64,000 nt of DNA from Lachnospiraceae bacterium (GTDB taxonomy: Bacteria; Bacillota; Clostridia; Lachnospirales; Lachnospiraceae), in the NCBI GenBank assembly GCA_015057585.1, contig SVEF01000002.1, forward strand, positions 124,001-188,000. Direction: 5' to 3'. Shown here piece by piece: positions 60,945 through 64,000 of the stretch (its first letter is position 1; every line of letters begins with the position of its first letter). The notes under the pieces are model-generated. The model made no database searches and was not told where the DNA came from. It worked only from the letters and a program-made list of their open reading frames with translations. A program made the translations under genes and the position numbers.

Positions 60945-62516
60945 ATGAACATAGCAGCATATTGTCGAGTTTCCACAGATAAAGAAGACCAGCTCAACAG
61001 TTTAGAGACTCAGAAAGAGTTTTTCTTAGAATACACGAAACGTACAGGGGACAACCTTATTAAATTATATGCGGATGAAGGTATTTCTGGAACCAAAATC
61101 AAGAATCGTAAGGAATTCCAACGGATGCTCGCGGACGCTGAGAAAGGCTTGTTTGATATGGTTGTCGTAAAGGATATTTCACGTTTTGCCAGAAATACTG
61201 TTGATTTATTACAGAGTGTTCGTAAGTTGAAATCACTTGGTATCGAAACACAGTTCCTTACTGCCAACATGACTAGTATGGGTAACTCTGAATTTGTATT
61301 AACAATCTTTGGTGCATTGGCTCAAGAGGAAAGTGCCAACACTTCTAAACGTATCAAATTCGGTAAGAAGATGAATGCAGAAAAAGGTCGAGTTCCAAAC
61401 ATTGTTTATGGATACGATAAGACTATTGGCGACTATTTCAATCTATCCATCAATGAGGAAGAAGCAAAGGTTATCCGTCAGATGTACAAGTGGTACACAG
61501 AAGAAGGGTTTGGTGGAGCAAAGATTGCAAACATGCTCAATGAACGTGGAATTAAAACCAAGAGAGGAAATAATTGGAGTCAGAATTCCGTATGTCGTAT
61601 TCTGACCAATGAGATATACACCGGAAAGATTATTAACGGTAAAGAAGAAGTGTCTGATTTCCTCACCGGGCAGAGAAAAGAAAAAGATGAGTCTGAATGG
61701 TTGGTAACAGTTCGCCCGGAACTTCGTATTATTGATGATGAAACTTTTGACAGAGCACAGGAGATTTTAAAAGGTCGTCATGATTCCTTTAAGATGACTC
61801 ATGAACGTCAGAGCAACAAGCATTTATTCTCAACATTGATTAAATGTAAGGATTGCGGTTGGTCTTTCCGTAGAACTGTCCGCCAATACAAGAATACTTA
61901 TGTGCGTTGGGTTTGTTCTGGTCACAATGGTCGTGGGGCGGATAGTTGTCCGAATGCAATTACAGTAGATGAAGAAGAATTAATCCAAGTATTGCAGGAG
62001 TACTTCCAGGATGTGCTCAGCAAAAAGAAAAAAGTAATAGAGCATGTGATTAAAGAATTCCAACGAGTTTATAAAGCAAAAGACGAAAACGTAGAATACG
62101 AAAAGGAATTAACTGCAGAGTTAAACAGACTTCGTAAGGCTCGTGAGAAATATATGGATATGTACACTGATGATTTGATTTCAAGAGAGGAATTAAATGA
62201 GAAGATCGGTGGCATGAGAAAAGAGATTGATAGATTGGAAAATGAACTGAAAATGGTATCTTACAATCTGACAAAAGGAGAACAGCTTGAAGCGATTCTC
62301 AACAGCACCTTCAAAGAGATGGAAGATATCACAGATGTTCATGAAATGACCAATACACAGTTGAAACGTCTCATTAATAAAATTGAAGTGGACAAGGATG
62401 GCAATGTCGATATTTATCTCCGTCTTATTGGAGATTTAGGATTAGACGAAACAGTTCTCATAGACGACGAAACAACCGCAGATAAAACCATTCCAAATCG
62501 TCACAACCGTACATAA
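60945..62516 (+). CDS. Large serine recombinase of the spoIIID element
   Basis: A 523-aa site-specific recombinase from ATG 60945 with AAAGG upstream. Resolvase domain ~1-145 with catalytic Ser10 (YCRVSTDKED), conserved EGISGT and FARN; recombinase domain ~160-265 (GGAKIANMLNERG); zinc ribbon ~305-350 (KCKDCGW, CSGHNGRGADSCP); coiled coil ~375-460. It would catalyse attL-attR recombination to restore spoIIID, probably with a directionality factor not identified here. Its last codons CGT ACA TAA lie on the right core: the stop TAA is made of the core's T plus two host bases, so the protein would be 18 residues longer in the excised circle. Confidence 0.93.
   Translation: MNIAAYCRVSTDKEDQLNSLETQKEFFLEYTKRTGDNLIKLYADEGISGTKIKNRKEFQRMLADAEKGLFDMVVVKDISRFARNTVDLLQSVRKLKSLGIETQFLTANMTSMGNSEFVLTIFGALAQEESANTSKRIKFGKKMNAEKGRVPNIVYGYDKTIGDYFNLSINEEEAKVIRQMYKWYTEEGFGGAKIANMLNERGIKTKRGNNWSQNSVCRILTNEIYTGKIINGKEEVSDFLTGQRKEKDESEWLVTVRPELRIIDDETFDRAQEILKGRHDSFKMTHERQSNKHLFSTLIKCKDCGWSFRRTVRQYKNTYVRWVCSGHNGRGADSCPNAITVDEEELIQVLQEYFQDVLSKKKKVIEHVIKEFQRVYKAKDENVEYEKELTAELNRLRKAREKYMDMYTDDLISREELNEKIGGMRKEIDRLENELKMVSYNLTKGEQLEAILNSTFKEMEDITDVHEMTNTQLKRLINKIEVDKDGNVDIYLRLIGDLGLDETVLIDDETTADKTIPNRHNRT
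62509..62514 (+). repeat. Right attachment core GTACAT (attR)
   Basis: Second copy of the core, followed by the host sequence AAAGACGTCGCG. Joining here with the left copy gives CAT-AAA, that is, His45-Lys46 of SpoIIID. Confidence 0.85.
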
Positions 62517-62658
62517 AGACGTCGCGGAACGCCTGCTGAAAATTAACCCGGCCCTTGCCGAAGAAGCCAGAAAAGTGTTGGATGTGAATAAACAGGAAAG
62601 GCATTTGCGCGGCGGAATGGCAACGAAAGAAAAATACTTACAGAAACATCCGGATTAA
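62515..62658 (+). pseudogene. spoIIID: 3' part of split spoIIID (codons 46-92 and stop)
   Basis: Without its own start codon, this frame encodes the C-terminal half of SpoIIID: KDVAERLLKINPALAEEA, then LDVNKQERHLRGGMATKEK, ending KHPD and TAA at 62656-62658. It is conserved without frameshift or stop, indicating that selection still maintains it, as expected if the element excises during sporulation. A terminator follows at 62663-62705. Confidence 0.93.
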
Positions 62659-62662
62659 AAAG

Positions 62663-62705
62663 AACCTGCCACATGTATGGAAGCATACCATAGATGTGGC
62701 AGGTT
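62663..62705. terminator. Intrinsic terminator after spoIIID
   Basis: AACCTGCCACAT (62663-62674) pairs with ATGTGGCAGGTT (62694-62705), followed by TTGTTATG. A run of A on the left allows use in both directions (spoIIID and the convergent minus-strand gene). Confidence 0.8.
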
Positions 62706-62728
62706 TTGTTATGTGTTTTGAAATCGTA

Positions 62729-63118
62729 CTATTTCAACTCGAGTTGTTTTATCAGTTCCAGGTATTCCTGCATGTTAAGACATGAAATGTCAATCAATGT
62801 GGAGCCCTCCCGGTTAAATTCGGTGGTTTCCTTTTCAAGAAAGTGCGTAATCTCCTGTAATGCGTCCGTGTCACAGCGGTACAGTTCGATTTCAAAGTCG
62901 TAGTCCGTGCCCCGGGCGTACCGCAGGTCAATTAAGATTTGCAGGACGACTTTCCGGTAATCGATGTCCGCTGTTCCGAGAATAATCTCGTCCGGTGTTA
63001 CGCCATACTTTTTAACGGCACATCTGACAGAGTCGTACACATCATACATCATAGAATTCGTTTGATGAAGACGATTGATAATTAACATGATTTCTTTTGC
63101 AAGTTCCTGATAAGTCAT
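62729..63118 (-). CDS. Conserved-looking protein of unknown function
   Basis: A 129-aa protein that I do not recognise; mixed alpha/beta pattern with a helical start (MTYQELAKEIMLIINRL) and an acidic middle. No signal peptide, membrane helix or catalytic motif. Base composition matches the host rather than the element. Separated from spoIIID by a terminator. Confidence 0.55.
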   Translation of the reverse strand: MTYQELAKEIMLIINRLHQTNSMMYDVYDSVRCAVKKYGVTPDEIILGTADIDYRKVVLQILIDLRYARGTDYDFEIELYRCDTDALQEITHFLEKETTEFNREGSTLIDISCLNMQEYLELIKQLELK

Positions 63119-63288
63119 AGATTTACTTCCTTTCTGGAGTTTTTGATTGAATTAAGCATACCAAAAGAAAAGAGCAGGAAAAGAAAAGGGGGAATTGCCA
63201 TTTCTACAGAAAATACATATGGCATCGGAGAAAGGGATGTAGTACAATAGAAACAGTAATTTTAAATTAAAAGGAGAACAAGAAGAAA

Positions 63289-64000
63289 ATGGATTTAAAA
63301 ACAATGGAACAAATTTTCCTTGATACGGCGTATGTGCGCATGGGCGGCAGCGAAGAGGAACTGCGTTGTGCAAGGTACATTAAGGAGCAGTGTGAGAAAA
63401 TTGGCGGCGAAGCGTATCTGGAAGAATTTGAAGTGGATATGGCAGATATCCATGAAGCACACCTTTACGTGGACGGAAAAGAAATTACCTGTAAGGGCTA
63501 CCGTATGTCCGGCAGCACGGAAGTAGAGGCACCGCTTTATTATCTGAGAAACACGGACAAGTATTCTCTGGCACAGTGCAAAGGGAAAATCGTCATGCTT
63601 GACGGAGGCATGGGCTACTGGATGTATCAGGATGTGATTGAAAATGGCGCGGTTGGTTTTATCACTTACGACGGAAATGCAAACTATGCGGATGAGGATA
63701 TTGACCAGAAGGAACTTCGTACCTATATCAGCAAGGGCAATGTGATTCCGGGTGTCAATATTAACGCAAAAAAGGCGATTGCCCTGATTGACAGCGAGCC
63801 GAAGACGGCAAGGATTGTGATTTCCCAAAATGAGTACAAGGGAAAATCGCATAATGTAATTTTAGACCTTCCGGGGGAAACAGACGAGTATATTGTGTTG
63901 TCCGCGCATTATGATTCTACCTCTCTTTCCCAGGGGGCATATGATAACATGTCCGGTAGTGTGGGATTGCTTGCGATTGCGGATTATTTTATGGATAAGA
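63289..64000 (+). CDS. M28-family peptidase with PA-like insert (3' end outside window)
   Basis: Starts at ATG 63289 with AAGGAG upstream; 237 codons are visible. The peptidase core begins near the right edge: VLSAHYDST (zinc His) and AYDNMSGSVG (bridging Asp) are typical of M28 aminopeptidases. The segment before it (CKGKIVMLDGGMGYW) resembles a PA domain, which often modulates substrate access. There is no signal peptide, so a cytoplasmic aminopeptidase is expected. The remainder lies beyond the window. Confidence 0.85.
   Translation, partial: MDLKTMEQIFLDTAYVRMGGSEEELRCARYIKEQCEKIGGEAYLEEFEVDMADIHEAHLYVDGKEITCKGYRMSGSTEVEAPLYYLRNTDKYSLAQCKGKIVMLDGGMGYWMYQDVIENGAVGFITYDGNANYADEDIDQKELRTYISKGNVIPGVNINAKKAIALIDSEPKTARIVISQNEYKGKSHNVILDLPGETDEYIVLSAHYDSTSLSQGAYDNMSGSVGLLAIADYFMDK

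Larger units (their letters stand above)
50633..62514 (+). mobile_element. Intervening element inserted in spoIIID (11,876 bp), skin-like
   Basis: Bounded by the 6-bp cores GTACAT. Recombination between them removes 11,876 bp and joins codon 45 to codon 46 of spoIIID in frame to give 92 codons, close to the 93 residues of Bacillus SpoIIID. Contents in order: AbiH-like, GNAT, DJ-1/PfpI-like, structured intergenic region with tandem repeats, wHTH/coiled-coil, RepA-like, DnaC-like, small proteins, sce7726 nuclease, beta-family and FRG genes (minus), RES-domain gene, large serine recombinase. It resembles an integrative mobilisable element with plasmid-type replication. Base composition is more AT-rich than the host. 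No capsid or transfer genes are seen. Confidence 0.92.

Noticed and set aside
50633-62514. Prophage
   Set aside because: No capsid, terminase, tail or lysis genes; replication and recombinase genes fit an integrative plasmid-like element better.

Overview
The window looks like a chromosomal stretch of a spore-forming member of the Clostridia, most likely Lachnospiraceae. The evidence is strong GGAGG-type ribosome binding sites, frequent TTG/GTG starts, moderate GC, lipoprotein-type solute-binding proteins, a SpoIIID gene and a sigma-E-type promoter. The family assignment is an inference from style and gene content; there is no rRNA or other marker here.

Layout. 1-11.8 kb: a beta-galactosidase (cut by the window edge), an RDD membrane protein, a sugar ABC importer (MsmX-like ATPase, two permeases, binding lipoprotein) and two secreted lipoproteins, one with a staphylococcal-nuclease domain and one with four OB-like repeats. 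11.9-15.9 kb (minus): a four-gene nucleotide-hydrolase operon (dGTPase-like, two NrnA-like DHH proteins, SurE) behind one sigma-A promoter. 16-29 kb: a 5'-3' exonuclease, then a dense run of signalling or conflict-type genes: a two-TM RyR/TrkA-N protein, a TIR-LRR protein and an anion permease in one operon; a TIR-TM-trypsin protein; an unknown 648-aa protein; a Ser/Thr kinase; a ClpP/VirD4-like pair; and an XRE regulator with helical repeats. 30-46 kb (plus): a sulfonate/nitrate-type ABC importer, NagB-like and NagA-like enzymes, a two-component system, PFK-, FBA- and TIM-like enzymes, a LarA-like protein, a soluble chemoreceptor fused to a paralogue of the importer's binding protein, a TauE/SafE permease, and an ECF S-component fused to a kinase. 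This reads like one uptake-sensing-catabolism locus for an unidentified substrate. 46-49.8 kb (minus): a lipoprotein, an ABC exporter and an XRE-TPR regulator.

The main discovery is at 50.5-62.7 kb. The gene spoIIID is split in two. Codons 1-45 lie at 50504-50638 and codons 46-92 plus the stop lie at 62515-62658, separated by an 11,876-bp element. The two junctions share the 6-bp core GTACAT, and joining them there restores an uninterrupted 92-aa SpoIIID. A large serine recombinase sits at the right end, and a near-consensus sigma-E promoter precedes the 5' half. This is the architecture of a skin-type intervening element, but in spoIIID. The element also carries plasmid-like replication genes with tandem repeats, and defence or toxin-type cargo (AbiH, sce7726 nuclease, FRG plus beta-family pair, RES domain).

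The window ends with a small unknown gene (minus) and the start of an M28 peptidase gene.
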